From: Streptococcus pluranimalium
GTDB lineage: Bacteria > Bacillota > Bacilli > Lactobacillales > Streptococcaceae
Direction: 5' to 3'
Length of the DNA: 64,000 nt
NCBI RefSeq assembly: GCF_002953735.1
Contig: NZ_CP025536.1
Coordinates: forward strand, 1,928,001 to 1,992,000
Position numbers and translations under genes: made by a program. The notes beneath the pieces were generated by a model. The model saw only the letters and a program-made list of their open reading frames with translations. It had not been told where the DNA came from and searched no databases. Position 1 is the first letter of the stretch; each line of letters begins with the position of its first letter. Positions 16,740 to 25,891 of this stretch are shown piece by piece.

Positions 16740-18929
16740 TTATAGTTTAACGTGTGCAACCACTTCTTTAGCAGATTGTTGCCCTGTTTTATCTAAGTGA
16801 ACAGATTCAATTTCAGCAGTATTGGTAAAGACAACAACTGTCGTTACTTCGCGACCAGCTGAACGAATGGCTTCTAAATCAGCAACCAGCAAGAGGTCTC
16901 CTGTAGTCACGCATTGACCATCTGTCACCTTGGCTGAGAATGGCGCACCATTGAGCGCTACCGTGTCAAGACCAACGTGTACCAAAACTTCTAGACCATT
17001 ATCTGTAAGAAGTCCAACAGCGTGTTTGGTTGGAAAGACACTCGTAACGATACCTGAAACTGGTGAATAGATATTACCATTTACAGGTTCAACAGCGAAG
17101 CCATCACCCATCATTTTCTCTGCAAAAACAGGATCTGCAACTTTTGAAATGTCTAAAACTTGACCATCAGCCACGCTAACGATAACTTCCTCAATACCTT
17201 TAAAATTGCTATGACTAGCAGCTGTAGCATCAGCTTCTTTGACAGCAACCGTTGGAATTTCGGCACCTGAATCGAGTAAGTCTTGAATGTCAGACTTCAA
17301 GATATCCGCTTTTGGTCCATAAACCGCTTGAACACCATTACCTTTAACAATCAAGCCCATAGCACCAGCTTGCTTCCAAGCATTTTCAGAACCAACTTTT
17401 TCGGTATTATTGACACTGACACGAAGACGGGTCATGCAAGCATCCACATCTGCGATATTAGCTTTACCGCCAAGAAGGTTAATGATTTGAACAATTTGTG
17501 AATTCGCATCAGCAACTGCACCATTGTCTGTAGCTTCTGGAGAGTCGTTGAGCATATCAGCATCATAGTTACCATTGCGACCAGCAGTTGCCAAATTCAT
17601 TTTCTTAATCATGACATCTGCTACAAAATACATGATAACTGCAAAGAGCAGCGATACCCAAACAAAGTTGATCAGGTCCATTCCCAAACCAGCTTTAATC
17701 GCCATTGGTGTACGAGTCAAGAGCTCAATATTACCAAATGAGTGAACACGAAGGTTGACAATATCTGCCATAGCAAAGGCTGCCCCTTGAAGGAGAGCGT
17801 AAACCACGTAAAGTGGCATTGCAGCAAACATAAACATGTACTCAAGAGGTTCTGTAACACCTGTTAGGAAAACAGCTGCTGCTGCAGAGATAAACATGGC
17901 TTTGTATTTTGATTTTTTATCAGGGTCAACATTGCGATACATAGCAAGTGTCAATCCCATCAAGATACCTGTTGCCCCAATCATTTGCCCAACTTTGAAG
18001 CGGGCAGGTGTCACGGCGTTAAACAAATCATTGTAAGCAGCTGTATCACCAGCACCTTTAAGGTTTACCAAGTCAGTTACCCATGCCAACCAGAGCGGGT
18101 CTTGACCAAACACTTGACTGCCAGCGCTTGAGCCTGTCAAGATATCATAAGTACCCCCGAGTGAGGTGTAGTTCATAGGGATGGTCAACATGTGGTGAAG
18201 ACCGAACGGCAAGAGTAAGCGTTCCAAAGTACCATATAAGAATGGTGCTAGGACTGGAGCTGTGTCTTGTGATGAAGCAATCCATTTACCGAATCCATTG
18301 ATTCCTGATTGGATCACTGGCCAGAAGAGCGCCAAGATGATTGCTACAACAGCAGAGCGCAGGATAACCACGAAAGGCACGAAGCGTTTCCCGTTAAAGA
18401 AAGTCAAAGCATCTGGCAGTTTGCGGTAGTTATAGTACTTGTTGAAAGCTGTCGCACCAACAAAACCAGCAATAATACCAACGAATACCCCCATATTAAG
18501 AGCGGGATATTCCAAAACACTGGTAAAGTAGTCAGCAACCACCATCTTAGTGCCTAAGAAACTGGTCAACGTTGCCTTAGAATCTGCCAGCATATCGCTT
18601 GAAACACCATAAATACCACCAGTGATGCGGTTAATCAAGATGAATGATAAACCAGCCGCAAAAGCACCGCCCGCACGTTCCTTAGCCCAGCTACCACCGA
18701 TAGCCAAGGCAAAGAGCAAATGAAGGTTTCCAATAACTGCCCAACCAATTTGAGCAACAACATTCCCAACGTTAGCCAACAAAGGGGAATCAGGGTTTAT
18801 CAAAGGAATCGAATTCCCGATACTAACCATCAGTCCTGCAGCTGGCATAACGGCAATAACCACCATTAAACATTTTCCGAATTTTTGCCAAAACTCGAAA
18901 CTAAAAAACTGTTGTAGTTTTTCTTTCAT
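16740..18929 (-). CDS. malT: PTS glucose/maltose transporter EIICBA (MalT type)
   Basis: This is a single-chain sugar phosphotransferase permease. The order is EIIC (about residues 1-430, membrane channel, with GLHHMLTIPMN and VTEPLEYMF), EIIB (about 470-550, phosphorylated Cys near residue 497 in DACMTRLRV) and EIIA (about 590-729, active His near residue 650 in EVLVHVGLDTV). Relatives in streptococci carry maltose and also glucose; the MalR gene and operator beside it favour maltose. ATG 18929 is chosen because GAGGAG lies 7 bases upstream; five extra codons would be added by an earlier start with no such site. Regulation by MalR and CcpA is indicated by sites in its promoter. Confidence 0.92.
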   Translation of the reverse strand: MKEKLQQFFSFEFWQKFGKCLMVVIAVMPAAGLMVSIGNSIPLINPDSPLLANVGNVVAQIGWAVIGNLHLLFALAIGGSWAKERAGGAFAAGLSFILINRITGGIYGVSSDMLADSKATLTSFLGTKMVVADYFTSVLEYPALNMGVFVGIIAGFVGATAFNKYYNYRKLPDALTFFNGKRFVPFVVILRSAVVAIILALFWPVIQSGINGFGKWIASSQDTAPVLAPFLYGTLERLLLPFGLHHMLTIPMNYTSLGGTYDILTGSSAGSQVFGQDPLWLAWVTDLVNLKGAGDTAAYNDLFNAVTPARFKVGQMIGATGILMGLTLAMYRNVDPDKKSKYKAMFISAAAAVFLTGVTEPLEYMFMFAAMPLYVVYALLQGAAFAMADIVNLRVHSFGNIELLTRTPMAIKAGLGMDLINFVWVSLLFAVIMYFVADVMIKKMNLATAGRNGNYDADMLNDSPEATDNGAVADANSQIVQIINLLGGKANIADVDACMTRLRVSVNNTEKVGSENAWKQAGAMGLIVKGNGVQAVYGPKADILKSDIQDLLDSGAEIPTVAVKEADATAASHSNFKGIEEVIVSVADGQVLDISKVADPVFAEKMMGDGFAVEPVNGNIYSPVSGIVTSVFPTKHAVGLLTDNGLEVLVHVGLDTVALNGAPFSAKVTDGQCVTTGDLLLVADLEAIRSAGREVTTVVVFTNTAEIESVHLDKTGQQSAKEVVAHVKL

Positions 18930-18977
18930 GTGACGTCTCCTCACGATTTCCAGACAAAATGTCTTTTAGTTGTTTTA

Positions 18978-18991
18978 CGCAAACGTTTGCG
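18978..18991. promoter_or_regulatory. MalR operator in the malT promoter
   Basis: CGCAAACGTTTGCG is a perfect 14-bp palindrome of the type bound by LacI-family repressors such as MalR. It lies just downstream of the -10 box of malT, where binding would block initiation. The regulator gene malR is the next gene upstream. Confidence 0.8.
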
Positions 18992-19005
18992 CTACTTGTA
19001 AACTT

Positions 19006-19044
19006 ATTATAACACCTTTTTAAAAATTGTAAAGCGGTTTCACA
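19006..19044 (-). promoter_or_regulatory. malT promoter with overlapping cre-like palindrome
   Basis: On the minus strand, TTTACA (19028-19033) and TATAAT (19006-19011) are separated by 16 bases. The -35 box lies inside TGTAAAGCGGTTTCACA (19028-19044), a near-palindrome resembling a cre or a second LacI-family site. Together with the operator at 18978-18991 this brackets the promoter. Confidence 0.65.
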
Positions 19045-19084
19045 AAATTTTTAAGAAAATCTAAAATCTTTAACCCAGACAATC

Positions 19085-19110
19085 AAAAAAGCCAGGAATG
19101 CCGCCTGACT
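19085..19110 (-). terminator. Terminator after malR
   Basis: On the minus strand GTCAGG / CCTGGC form a 6-bp stem with a 7-base loop, followed by six T's, 2 bases behind the malR stop codon. Confidence 0.7.
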
Positions 19111-19111
19111 T

Positions 19112-20119
19112 CTAGTTTTTTTCCGTTGATAAGCGTTCAATGATGCGATGAGGAATGATAATGTGGCGATCAGATTCAGACAAGTTAGAGTCGACAAAGA
19201 GCAAATTAGCAGCAGCTTCTCCCAAGTCATAGGGAAAAATATCTACAGAAGTCAAAGCTGGGGACTCTAATTCTGCTAGAAGAGAATTATTAAAGCTGAT
19301 AAAACCAAATGACGACGCTCGTTCCAGCTCCTTCAAAAGACGAATGAGGTAGATAGCTGTCATATCATCACAACAAACAAAAGCATCTGTATCAGCCGAA
19401 TCTTCTAAAAAAGCTTCAAGCCGCCCACCATCACCATCGTCCCCTCTTAAGTTAACTTCAAATCCCGGCAAGTCCTGCTTTGCCATCACCCTTTGATAGC
19501 CTGTAAACCGGGACTCCTGAACCGTCTCACTCAAATTCGTAGAAATAAAAACTGGTTTTTGATATCCCCTTTGGAAAAGGAATTCCGTCGCATCATAGCC
19601 AGCCTTGACATTATCTGTATCAACGAAGTAAGTCTTATCGTGAGACTTCGCTTCATCATGCCCAACTATAATGCATGATGTGCCATCATTTTCCCTAACT
19701 GCTTGATAGACAGGATCAGCCTTTTTGGCATAGAGAAAAATGAACTTATCCACTCGCCCACTCTGCATTAAAACCTGAACACTAGACAGTAAGTCAGCTT
19801 CTGTTTTTCCGGTTGCTAAACTAACCATAAACCCTTTTTGACTACAAACGCCTGTAATCCCTTGAATAATCTGCATAAAGAAAGGATTGTTTCCAAGTAT
19901 CTGTGGACTTTCTCTAACTGGTAAAACAATGGCAACTGTATTAGAGCGTTGCTTAACCAGATTCTGTGCTGAAAAATTTGGCGAATAGTTTAACTCAGTC
20001 ATTGCCTGACGAACACGTTCTCTAGTGGCTGGGCTAATCATAGGATTATCATGAAGCGCTCTCGAGGCTGTAGAAGGCGAGACACCTGCAAGTTTGGCAA
20101 CATCTTTTATGGTAACCAT
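19112..20119 (-). CDS. malR: LacI-family maltose operon repressor MalR
   Basis: This is a DNA-binding regulator of maltose/maltodextrin genes. Residues 1-50 form the LacI helix-turn-helix and hinge (TIKDVAKLAGVSPSTASRAL). A periplasmic-binding-like effector domain follows, to a total of 335 residues. ATG 20119 is preceded by AAGGAGG 5 bases away; a frame running further upstream has no such site and would put 27 unrelated residues before the conserved MVTIKDVAK. The palindromic operator between malR and malT fits this class. A cre-like site overlaps its own promoter. Confidence 0.92.
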   Translation of the reverse strand: MVTIKDVAKLAGVSPSTASRALHDNPMISPATRERVRQAMTELNYSPNFSAQNLVKQRSNTVAIVLPVRESPQILGNNPFFMQIIQGITGVCSQKGFMVSLATGKTEADLLSSVQVLMQSGRVDKFIFLYAKKADPVYQAVRENDGTSCIIVGHDEAKSHDKTYFVDTDNVKAGYDATEFLFQRGYQKPVFISTNLSETVQESRFTGYQRVMAKQDLPGFEVNLRGDDGDGGRLEAFLEDSADTDAFVCCDDMTAIYLIRLLKELERASSFGFISFNNSLLAELESPALTSVDIFPYDLGEAAANLLFVDSNLSESDRHIIIPHRIIERLSTEKN

Positions 20120-20171
20120 CAAAACCTCCTTCTTTTGAAACTCTCTGTTTTCTGAAAATCGTATTGATTTT

Positions 20172-20200
20172 AGGATAGCGTTTTCAAATATTCTTGTCAA
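20172..20200 (-). promoter_or_regulatory. malR promoter overlapped by a cre-like site
   Basis: On the minus strand TTGACA (20195-20200) and TATCCT (20172-20177) are 17 bases apart. GGATAGCGTTTTCA at 20173-20186 matches the cre consensus except for two bases and covers the -10 box, so catabolite repression of malR is plausible. Confidence 0.55.
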
Positions 20201-20389
20201 CCTTTGGAAATAAAAATTGCATATATTTTAAGATTTTCAACAGATGCTAAAAAATCTAAGGAGTCAAAAAATTGGCTTTGAAATGCCCTCTAAACCTAGG
20301 TTTAAAAAGTATCTGTCCTGTCTGTCAGCCGAGATATAAAGGTTTTAACACCTAGCATTATCGGGTCAAGTCATTCTGTCATAAAGCAT

Positions 20390-20424
20390 AATAAAAGAGA
20401 GGGAGCTTCTGTTCTCCCTCTCCT
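20390..20424 (-). terminator. Terminator after rsmE
   Basis: GAGAGGGAG / CTCCCTCTC form a 9-bp stem with an 8-base loop; on the minus strand it is followed by TTTTATT. Confidence 0.8.
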
Positions 20425-20427
20425 ATC

Positions 20428-21174
20428 CTATGATTGCCACAACTCTGTCGCAAAACTGACTGCTGACAGGGCATACAGCGGTGCCGTCTCAGTCCGCATG
20501 ATTCGGGGACCAAGGCCACATTTAAGAGCACCTGCAGCCTCCAAAGCCTCAACTTCTTTGGGGGAGATACCACCTTCAGGGCCAAAGACAAAGAGAATCT
20601 TAGCTCCCTTTTGGATATCCTTTAACTCACGCGCCAAGACAGCCATTTCGCCTTCTTTAGCAGATTCTTCATAGGCGATGAAAATCTTATCAAAGTCAAC
20701 TAAATGCTCTAGAAAGTCAGCTTTTTTCTCAAAAAGCTTAACTTCTGGCACACGATTGCGTTTGGATTGCTCGGCAGCACCCAAGGCGATTTTAGCTAAC
20801 TTTTCTTCTTTTTTAGCTAATTTTTTGCCGTCCCATTTGACCACGGACCAGTCAGCTGGAAATGCCCAGATGTCACTTGCTCCCAGTTCCGTCGCTTTTT
20901 GGGTAACCAAATCAAGCTTATCTCCCTTGGGAAAACCGGAAGCTATGGTGACATGGACTGGTAATTCCACATCATCAAGCCATTCCTCGACCAGCTCAAA
21001 CGAATGTTCCGAAGCATCCAAAACCTTGGCCAAACGCTTGATACCGTCATCAAAGACCAAAACAACCTCGTCATCCTCTGTCAAGCGCATGACGTTAAAC
21101 ATGTGCTTGATGGTATCTTTGTCAGTGATGGTAACAGGATTTTCAGGCGCTCCTTTTATAAAATACTGCTGCAT
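20428..21174 (-). CDS. rsmE: 16S rRNA (uracil(1498)-N(3))-methyltransferase
   Basis: RsmE uses SAM to methylate U1498 of 16S rRNA in the decoding site. The 248-residue protein has an N-terminal PUA-like domain and a C-terminal SPOUT knot with the family signatures FVFGPEGGISPKEVEAL (about 193-209) and LGPRIMRTETAPLYAL (about 223-238). Its start codon directly follows the prmA stop (TAAATG), so the pair is translationally coupled, an order found in many Firmicutes. Confidence 0.95.
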   Translation of the reverse strand: MQQYFIKGAPENPVTITDKDTIKHMFNVMRLTEDDEVVLVFDDGIKRLAKVLDASEHSFELVEEWLDDVELPVHVTIASGFPKGDKLDLVTQKATELGASDIWAFPADWSVVKWDGKKLAKKEEKLAKIALGAAEQSKRNRVPEVKLFEKKADFLEHLVDFDKIFIAYEESAKEGEMAVLARELKDIQKGAKILFVFGPEGGISPKEVEALEAAGALKCGLGPRIMRTETAPLYALSAVSFATELWQS

Positions 21175-22122
21175 TTAGCCTCCAATCACACCGGAAATAT
21201 CATCGGTTTTCTTGAAAATACAAGCATTCCACTCACCTTGAATCATATGAGTCTCAAGGAAGAAGCCAGCTTCCTCAGCACTTTCGCGAACCATATCCCA
21301 CTTGTCAGCGATAATACCAGACATGATGAGATAGCCCTCATCCTTAACCAATCGATAGGCATCATCCGTCAAGTGAATGAGAATATCCGCTAAGATGTTG
21401 GCAACAATGACATCTGCCTCGATGGCCACGCCCTTCAAAAGGTCTCCCGCTGCCACATGAATGTTTTCCATATTCGGGTTCATGTCGATATTTTCCTGAG
21501 CCACACGCACCGCCACATCATCCAAATCGTAGGCGAAAATCTCCTTAGCGCCAAGAAGGGAGCTCGCGATAGAGAGCACACCAGAACCTGTCCCAACGTC
21601 CAGCACCGTCTCGCCGCCACGAAGCACTTGCTCCAAGGCAAAGAGACTCATTTTAGTTGTTGGGTGCGTTCCCGTCCCAAAAGCCATACCCGGATCCAGC
21701 TTAATGACCTTCTCACCAGAGCTAGCTTCATAGTCCGTCCATGACGGCACAATGGTCAAATCATGGGTGATACGAGCAGGCTCGTAGTATTTTTTCCAGT
21801 TGTCAGCCCAGTTTTCTTCGGCTAATTCTTTTGAATCCAGCGAGTAATCGCCAAGTGTCACACCAGATTCAGCTAGTCTATCAAGACCAGCTTGAAGGTC
21901 TTTGGTCACCTCAGCCATATCCATGGTGTCAGGATAATAAGCCGTAATCGCAATCATATCCGACTGCTCCACCTCAGGATAAAGCTCGCCGAAGCGGTCC
22001 TCCTGACCAATATAGTCAGCCGAATCGCTAATCGCAACCCCCTGACTCCCCGTTTCAATAAGGAGGTTAGACACCGCCTCCTCAGCTTCACGGTGAATAG
22101 TAATCGTTAATTCATTCCACAT
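21175..22122 (-). CDS. prmA: Ribosomal protein L11 methyltransferase
   Basis: PrmA trimethylates lysines and the N-terminus of ribosomal protein L11. The SAM-binding motif [16 protein letters not shown] and the preceding [16 protein letters not shown] are both clear in the middle of the protein, and VANILADIL is the conserved substrate-site segment. ATG 22122 (MWNELT) gives 315 residues, matching the family; an upstream TTG at 22155 would add 11 residues without a better ribosome-binding site. It is followed by rsmE with no gap. Upstream lie two hairpin repeats. Confidence 0.95.
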   Translation of the reverse strand: MWNELTITIHREAEEAVSNLLIETGSQGVAISDSADYIGQEDRFGELYPEVEQSDMIAITAYYPDTMDMAEVTKDLQAGLDRLAESGVTLGDYSLDSKELAEENWADNWKKYYEPARITHDLTIVPSWTDYEASSGEKVIKLDPGMAFGTGTHPTTKMSLFALEQVLRGGETVLDVGTGSGVLSIASSLLGAKEIFAYDLDDVAVRVAQENIDMNPNMENIHVAAGDLLKGVAIEADVIVANILADILIHLTDDAYRLVKDEGYLIMSGIIADKWDMVRESAEEAGFFLETHMIQGEWNACIFKKTDDISGVIGG

Positions 22123-22225
22123 ATAAGATACCAAGCCCGTAAAACACAAAGTCAAAATAGGAAAGACTCCGACGATACTTGTATCTAGGAGAACTTTATC
22201 TTTTTGACACAGTGTTTCGGGCGGG

Positions 22226-22376
22226 TTCAGTTAGACACGCTAACTGAAGTTTCCTTTCATTCAATTTAGTTAAAGAAAGTTCCGAGGATTTAACCCGTGT
22301 TCAGTTTAACTATTAAACCAAACATTCCTTTATATTTCATTTGTTTAAGGCAGGGTCAGTTAGACAGACTAACTGA
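22226..22376. repeat. Duplicated CAGTTAG hairpins upstream of prmA
   Basis: Two similar hairpins, TTCAGTTAG-5-CTAACTGAA (22226-22248) and TCAGTTAG-5-CTAACTGA (22356-22376), lie 130 bases apart in the same orientation, with a diverged half copy (GTTCAGTTTAACTATTAAACC) at about 22299-22319 between them. This explains most of the 287 bases between prmA and the next gene. It may be a repeat-element remnant or a set of operators; neither can be decided here. Confidence 0.55.
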
Positions 22377-22409
22377 AATTTCCATGCTTTTTAGTGTCCC
22401 TATCTTCGT

Positions 22410-22778
22410 TTAAGGAAATCTATAACCTTTTCCTACATTTCGAAATCCAAGATGGTCATAAAAATCATCTGCTTCAGAAATGAGTTCTAACCTAGTTTTA
22501 GGATGTAAATTCATAATCTCCTCAACTAATAACCGACCTAAACCTTGACTACGAAACGCTTTGTCCACTAAAATTTCAGCAATAAAAGTAGTTAGAACAT
22601 CATCTGTCAGATAACGTAAAAATGCTATAATCACTCCGTTTTCTTCTATCAGTATATAATGGGAAGATTCTAGTAAATGGACAATCCTTTCCTCTGTAAA
22701 ACTTTCCCAACCTTGGCTTTGGTAAAGTTTAGCAAGAGATACCATATCTTCACTGTCAGCAAATCTAACCTTTCTCAT
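22410..22778 (-). CDS. GNAT-family N-acetyltransferase (short)
   Basis: The 122-residue protein has the GNAT fold: an acetyl-CoA-binding VDKAFRSQGLGRLLVEE (R/Q-x-x-G-x-G/A) near residues 73-89 and the usual C-terminal DDFYDHLGF (103-111). It starts inside the end of the upstream NUDIX gene (14-base overlap), so the two are translationally coupled. The substrate is unknown. Confidence 0.82.
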   Translation of the reverse strand: MRKVRFADSEDMVSLAKLYQSQGWESFTEERIVHLLESSHYILIEENGVIIAFLRYLTDDVLTTFIAEILVDKAFRSQGLGRLLVEEIMNLHPKTRLELISEADDFYDHLGFRNVGKGYRFP

Positions 22779-23211
22779 CAGTTAGCTCCATCCAATCCCT
22801 CAACCGTTCTTTCAAACTCCCATAAACTTGGTCGTCATCAAGGAAATCGGTAATCGGCATCATCTTCCAGCCTTGTCCTTCGTCACCAAAGACAATCTGG
22901 TCAATCTGGTCTTGAGAAATCTCTCCTACCATAAAGACAGAATCTTTACTTGGGTCAACCATGCCTGGATAGACCTTTGCCCAACTAATACTGTCCTTGG
23001 AAATGGTAATGCCTAATTCTTCAAATACTTCCCGTTGCACACAGTCAAAAGGTGTTTCTTCACCCTCACGACCGCCACCTGGTAAATCCCAAGTATTTGG
23101 AAAAGGGATAGTCGGAATATCATCACGCAAAATAGACAAAATCTGGTCGTCTTTTAACAAAGCAATCTTTGCCCCAGAAAAATCAAATGATTGATGTAAA
23201 ATCGTATCCAT
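22765..23211 (-). CDS. NUDIX hydrolase
   Basis: This is a Mg-dependent nucleoside-diphosphate-X hydrolase-like protein of 148 residues. The NUDIX box is present as GGGREGEETPFDCVQREVFEELGI (about residues 46-69), with the catalytic REVFEELG core. ATG 23211 is preceded by GAGG 7 bases upstream and overlaps the stop of the DUF3013 gene; longer in-frame extensions lie inside that gene and are unlikely. The substrate is not predictable, and housecleaning of damaged nucleotides is the common role. Confidence 0.85.
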   Translation of the reverse strand: MDTILHQSFDFSGAKIALLKDDQILSILRDDIPTIPFPNTWDLPGGGREGEETPFDCVQREVFEELGITISKDSISWAKVYPGMVDPSKDSVFMVGEISQDQIDQIVFGDEGQGWKMMPITDFLDDDQVYGSLKERLRDWMELTDEKG

Positions 23212-23212
23212 C

Positions 23213-23683
23213 CTAATACCTCGGATATCCATGCCATTCTTTTTCTTCCAAGTCTGCTCTGCCTTTTTCAAAGGCTTCTTGATCCCATTCGAGGGCGAAT
23301 TCTGGGATGGTATCGTCTTGGAGGAAGTCCATGAGGTCACTGAGGCCTTCTGTTGTCACCTCATTCAAGGCTTTAGCAAAATAGGCTAGAAATTCACGCG
23401 ACAGACCTTTTTTAGGCTCATAAGGAATGGCTACCAGATAGTCTTCTGGATCAAACTTGCTTTTGGCTGGATTGTAAAAGAGGACAAAGTCTTCAAAAAC
23501 GATGTCTTCTTTGGACACTTCTGCCGCATCATCAATGACTTCAACCTCTGATTGGTTTTGCGCTTCTAAAACCACCACCACCTCAACAGCGTGATTTTTT
23601 TTGTCCCAGTCAATGGCAAAATCCACGTCCAAATGCTTTTCCAATTCTTCCTCTAAAACCGATAAAAATCCAAACTTAGCCAT
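23213..23683 (-). CDS. DUF3013 family protein
   Basis: This is a conserved streptococcal cytoplasmic protein of unknown function, 156 residues, strongly acidic. It starts MAKFGFLSVLEEELEKHL and shows a LFYNPAKSKFDPEDYLVAI segment in the middle, which I recognise as DUF3013. ATG 23683 is chosen because GAGGAAAG precedes it; a codon four residues earlier has no such site. It heads the minus-strand group with NUDIX and GNAT genes. Confidence 0.8.
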   Translation of the reverse strand: MAKFGFLSVLEEELEKHLDVDFAIDWDKKNHAVEVVVVLEAQNQSEVEVIDDAAEVSKEDIVFEDFVLFYNPAKSKFDPEDYLVAIPYEPKKGLSREFLAYFAKALNEVTTEGLSDLMDFLQDDTIPEFALEWDQEAFEKGRADLEEKEWHGYPRY

Positions 23684-23781
23684 GTCTTTCCTCACTCAAG
23701 AAGGATATTAAAATCACTTCTCGTCTCATTATTTATAGTATAATAATTCTAACATAATTTAACCGAAGGAAAGGACAAAAA

Positions 23782-24276
23782 ATGAAGATTCGCTACATGA
23801 CACTGGATGATGTTGAGGATATCGTGTCTATTGAAAATAAAGTCTGGACTGCTGAAACAACCCCTGCACCTCTACCGATTTCAGATGCTAATAAAGTCAT
23901 CGAAAAGTATGAGCAAAACACCAAATACTTAATCGCCGAAGACGATGATGGTCTTGTTCTAGGTGTTCTGGACTTCCATGATTTTTATCCTTTCGACTCT
24001 GGTAAACACATCGTTACCTTTGGCATCGCTGTTGACCCTGATGAACGTCGCGAAGGCGTGGGGAAGGCTTTGATTGACTACTTCTTCAAAGAAGCGCTAG
24101 CCGACAACTATCGTAGGGTCATCATCCATGTCCTCAGCACTAATCATCAAGCCGTGCAATTCTATGAGGAACTAGGATTTACCCAAGAAGCCCGCCTCAA
24201 AGAAACTTTTCTCATCAATGGTGACTATGTGGATGACTTGATGTTTACCTATGATTTGGAGGAGTTTGATGCCTGA
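23782..24276 (+). CDS. GNAT-family N-acetyltransferase
   Basis: The 164-residue protein is a standard GNAT acetyltransferase: VDPDERREGVGKALIDYFF (about residues 93-111) is the acetyl-CoA loop, and NHQAVQFYEELGFTQEARL (about 123-141) is the C-terminal motif, with a Tyr placed as general acid. RBS AAGGAAAGGA precedes the ATG. Its stop overlaps the rarA start by 8 bases, so expression is coupled to rarA. The substrate is unknown. Confidence 0.87.
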   Translation: MKIRYMTLDDVEDIVSIENKVWTAETTPAPLPISDANKVIEKYEQNTKYLIAEDDDGLVLGVLDFHDFYPFDSGKHIVTFGIAVDPDERREGVGKALIDYFFKEALADNYRRVIIHVLSTNHQAVQFYEELGFTQEARLKETFLINGDYVDDLMFTYDLEEFDA

Positions 24277-25537
24277 TAATTTAGCCCTACGCATGCGGCC
24301 GCGCAATATTTCAGAAGTGATTGGACAAGAGCATTTAGTTGGTGAGGGAAAAATCATCCGTCGTATGGTGGAGGCTAACATGCTGTCTTCCATGATTCTC
24401 TACGGACCTCCAGGAATCGGAAAAACCTCTATTGCGAGTGCTATCGCTGGTACAACTCAGTATGCTTTTCGGACTTTTAATGCCACGGTCGATACTAAAA
24501 AACGCCTGCAAGAAATCGCCGAGGAAGCCAAGTTTTCTGGTGGTCTCGTCCTACTTCTGGATGAGATTCATCGCCTTGATAAAACCAAGCAAGATTTCCT
24601 CCTGCCCCTTTTGGAAAATGGCAACATCATCATGATTGGTGCCACAACGGAGAACCCTTTCTTCTCAGTTACACCCGCCATTCGCTCCCGTGTTCAGATT
24701 TTTGAGCTGGAACCCTTGGACAATGATGACATCAAGTCAGCCATCCAAACAGCTATCTCTGACAAGGAGCGAGGTTTCGCTTTCGACGTGCATTTGGATA
24801 GCGCAGCCTTGGACTTTATCGCTACAGCTACTAACGGAGATCTACGCTCTGCCTACAATTCCCTAGACCTGGCTGTCATGTCGACACAGGAAGAAGCTGA
24901 CGGGAGTCGTCACATCACCCTAGATACGGTTGAAAATAGTTTGCAGCGCAGCTATATTACCATGGATAAGGACGGGGATGGCCACTATGACGTGCTGTCT
25001 GCCCTGCAAAAGTCTATCCGTGGCTCCGATGTCAACGCCAGTCTCCATTATGCGGCTCGTCTGGTTGAAGCGGGGGATTTGCCGAGTTTGGCGCGCCGTT
25101 TGACGGTGATTGCTTATGAAGATATTGGTTTGGCTAATCCTGAAGCTCAAATCCACACCGTGACAGCTTTAGAAGCTGCACAGCGGATTGGTTTCCCCGA
25201 AGCGAGAATCTTGATTGCTAACGTGGTTGTTGACTTAGCTCTTTCACCCAAGTCTAATTCGGCTTATATGGCTATGGATGCTGCCCTAGCTGACCTTCGC
25301 ACATCTGGGAATTTACCTATCCCAAGACATCTTCGAGACGGCCACTACGCTGGTAGTAAAGAACTGGGAAATGCCCAAGATTATAAGTATCCTCATGCCT
25401 ACCCAGAGAAATGGGTTAAGCAACAATACCTACCAGACAAGCTCAAAAATGCCAATTATTTTGATGCCAACGAAACTGGAAAATACGAACGTGCCCTAGG
25501 AGCTAACAAAGAGCGTATTGACAAGCTATCTAAATAA
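24269..25537 (+). CDS. rarA: Replication-associated recombination protein A (RarA/MgsA)
   Basis: RarA is an AAA+ clamp-loader-like ATPase that acts at stalled replication forks. Its 422 residues fit. Walker [10 protein letters not shown] lies near residues 48-56 and Walker [11 protein letters not shown] near 95-104, followed by sensor 1 GATTENPFF (about 126-134). The C-terminal MgsA tetramerisation domain contains [23 protein letters not shown] 24269, with GGAGG just upstream, overlaps the preceding acetyltransferase gene. In Firmicutes rarA is commonly next to the 6S RNA, which fits the element that follows here. Confidence 0.95.
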   Translation: MPDNLALRMRPRNISEVIGQEHLVGEGKIIRRMVEANMLSSMILYGPPGIGKTSIASAIAGTTQYAFRTFNATVDTKKRLQEIAEEAKFSGGLVLLLDEIHRLDKTKQDFLLPLLENGNIIMIGATTENPFFSVTPAIRSRVQIFELEPLDNDDIKSAIQTAISDKERGFAFDVHLDSAALDFIATATNGDLRSAYNSLDLAVMSTQEEADGSRHITLDTVENSLQRSYITMDKDGDGHYDVLSALQKSIRGSDVNASLHYAARLVEAGDLPSLARRLTVIAYEDIGLANPEAQIHTVTALEAAQRIGFPEARILIANVVVDLALSPKSNSAYMAMDAALADLRTSGNLPIPRHLRDGHYAGSKELGNAQDYKYPHAYPEKWVKQQYLPDKLKNANYFDANETGKYERALGANKERIDKLSK

Positions 25538-25574
25538 CAATAGAAAACGATTTCAAAAAAATGATGATTTTCCC

Positions 25575-25602
25575 TTGAAATTTAAAAATAAAGTGGTATC
25601 AT
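25575..25602 (+). promoter_or_regulatory. Promoter of the 6S RNA/tRNA-Lys transcript
   Basis: TTGAAA (25575-25580) and TATCAT (25597-25602) are separated by 16 bases, giving a start near 25609, just before the folded RNA region. Confidence 0.6.
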
Positions 25603-25608
25603 AAAAGC

Positions 25609-25811
25609 ATAGAAAAACATTGCTGTGGTATACGAATTCACATCTAAGTGTTGACCGACTAATTCTTTGTATTTTCGGGAGACGAAAGATTCTTGACAGC
25701 ATGCAGGCCGTTTACACGCGGAAGCAGCTAAAGTCAAGAACGAGTCACCCACCTGCTTTATTGCGCGGGTTCAATACAAGCCGTGGATCACCGGTACCAA
25801 TACAGCTTTTT
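25609..25811 (+). ncRNA. ssrS: Probable 6S RNA
   Basis: A roughly 200-base non-coding stretch follows rarA and has its own promoter. Its ends pair: GCTGTGGTA near 25622-25630 is complementary, apart from a small bulge, to TACCAATACAGC near 25796-25806, and a T-run follows. The interior holds further pairable arms, TTCTTGAC near 25691-25698 with GTCAAGAA near 25734-25741. A long closed rod with an internal bubble, plus the rarA neighbourhood, fits 6S RNA, the regulator of RNA polymerase holoenzyme. The assignment rests on context and hand folding. Confidence 0.7.
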
Positions 25812-25818
25812 CTTTTAT

Positions 25819-25891
25819 GCCTCCTTAGCTCAGTTGGTAGAGCAGTGGACTCTTAATCCATGGGTCACAGGTTCGAGCCCTGTAGGGGGCA
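25819..25891 (+). tRNA. tRNA-Lys (CTT)
   Basis: A complete cloverleaf can be read: acceptor stem GCCTCCT / AGGGGGC with one G-U pair, D-arm AGCTCAGTTGGTAGAGC, anticodon loop CTCTTAA with anticodon CTT at 25852-25854, T-arm CACAGGTTCGAGCCCTGTA-type, and discriminator A. CCA is not encoded. Its 3' end is the attachment site of the mobile element that follows. Confidence 0.95.

Larger units (their letters stand above)
20120..20427. other. Upstream region of malR and 3' region of rsmE
   Basis: This 308-base stretch holds the malR promoter and cre-like site near 20172-20200 and the rsmE terminator at 20390-20424. The middle (about 20210-20380) has no supported gene, no repeat and no clear RNA element. 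Confidence 0.6.

Noticed and set aside
25620..25856. 78-codon frame across the 6S RNA and tRNA-Lys
   Set aside because: It overlaps the tRNA and a folded RNA region with its own promoter; the peptide has no recognisable feature.
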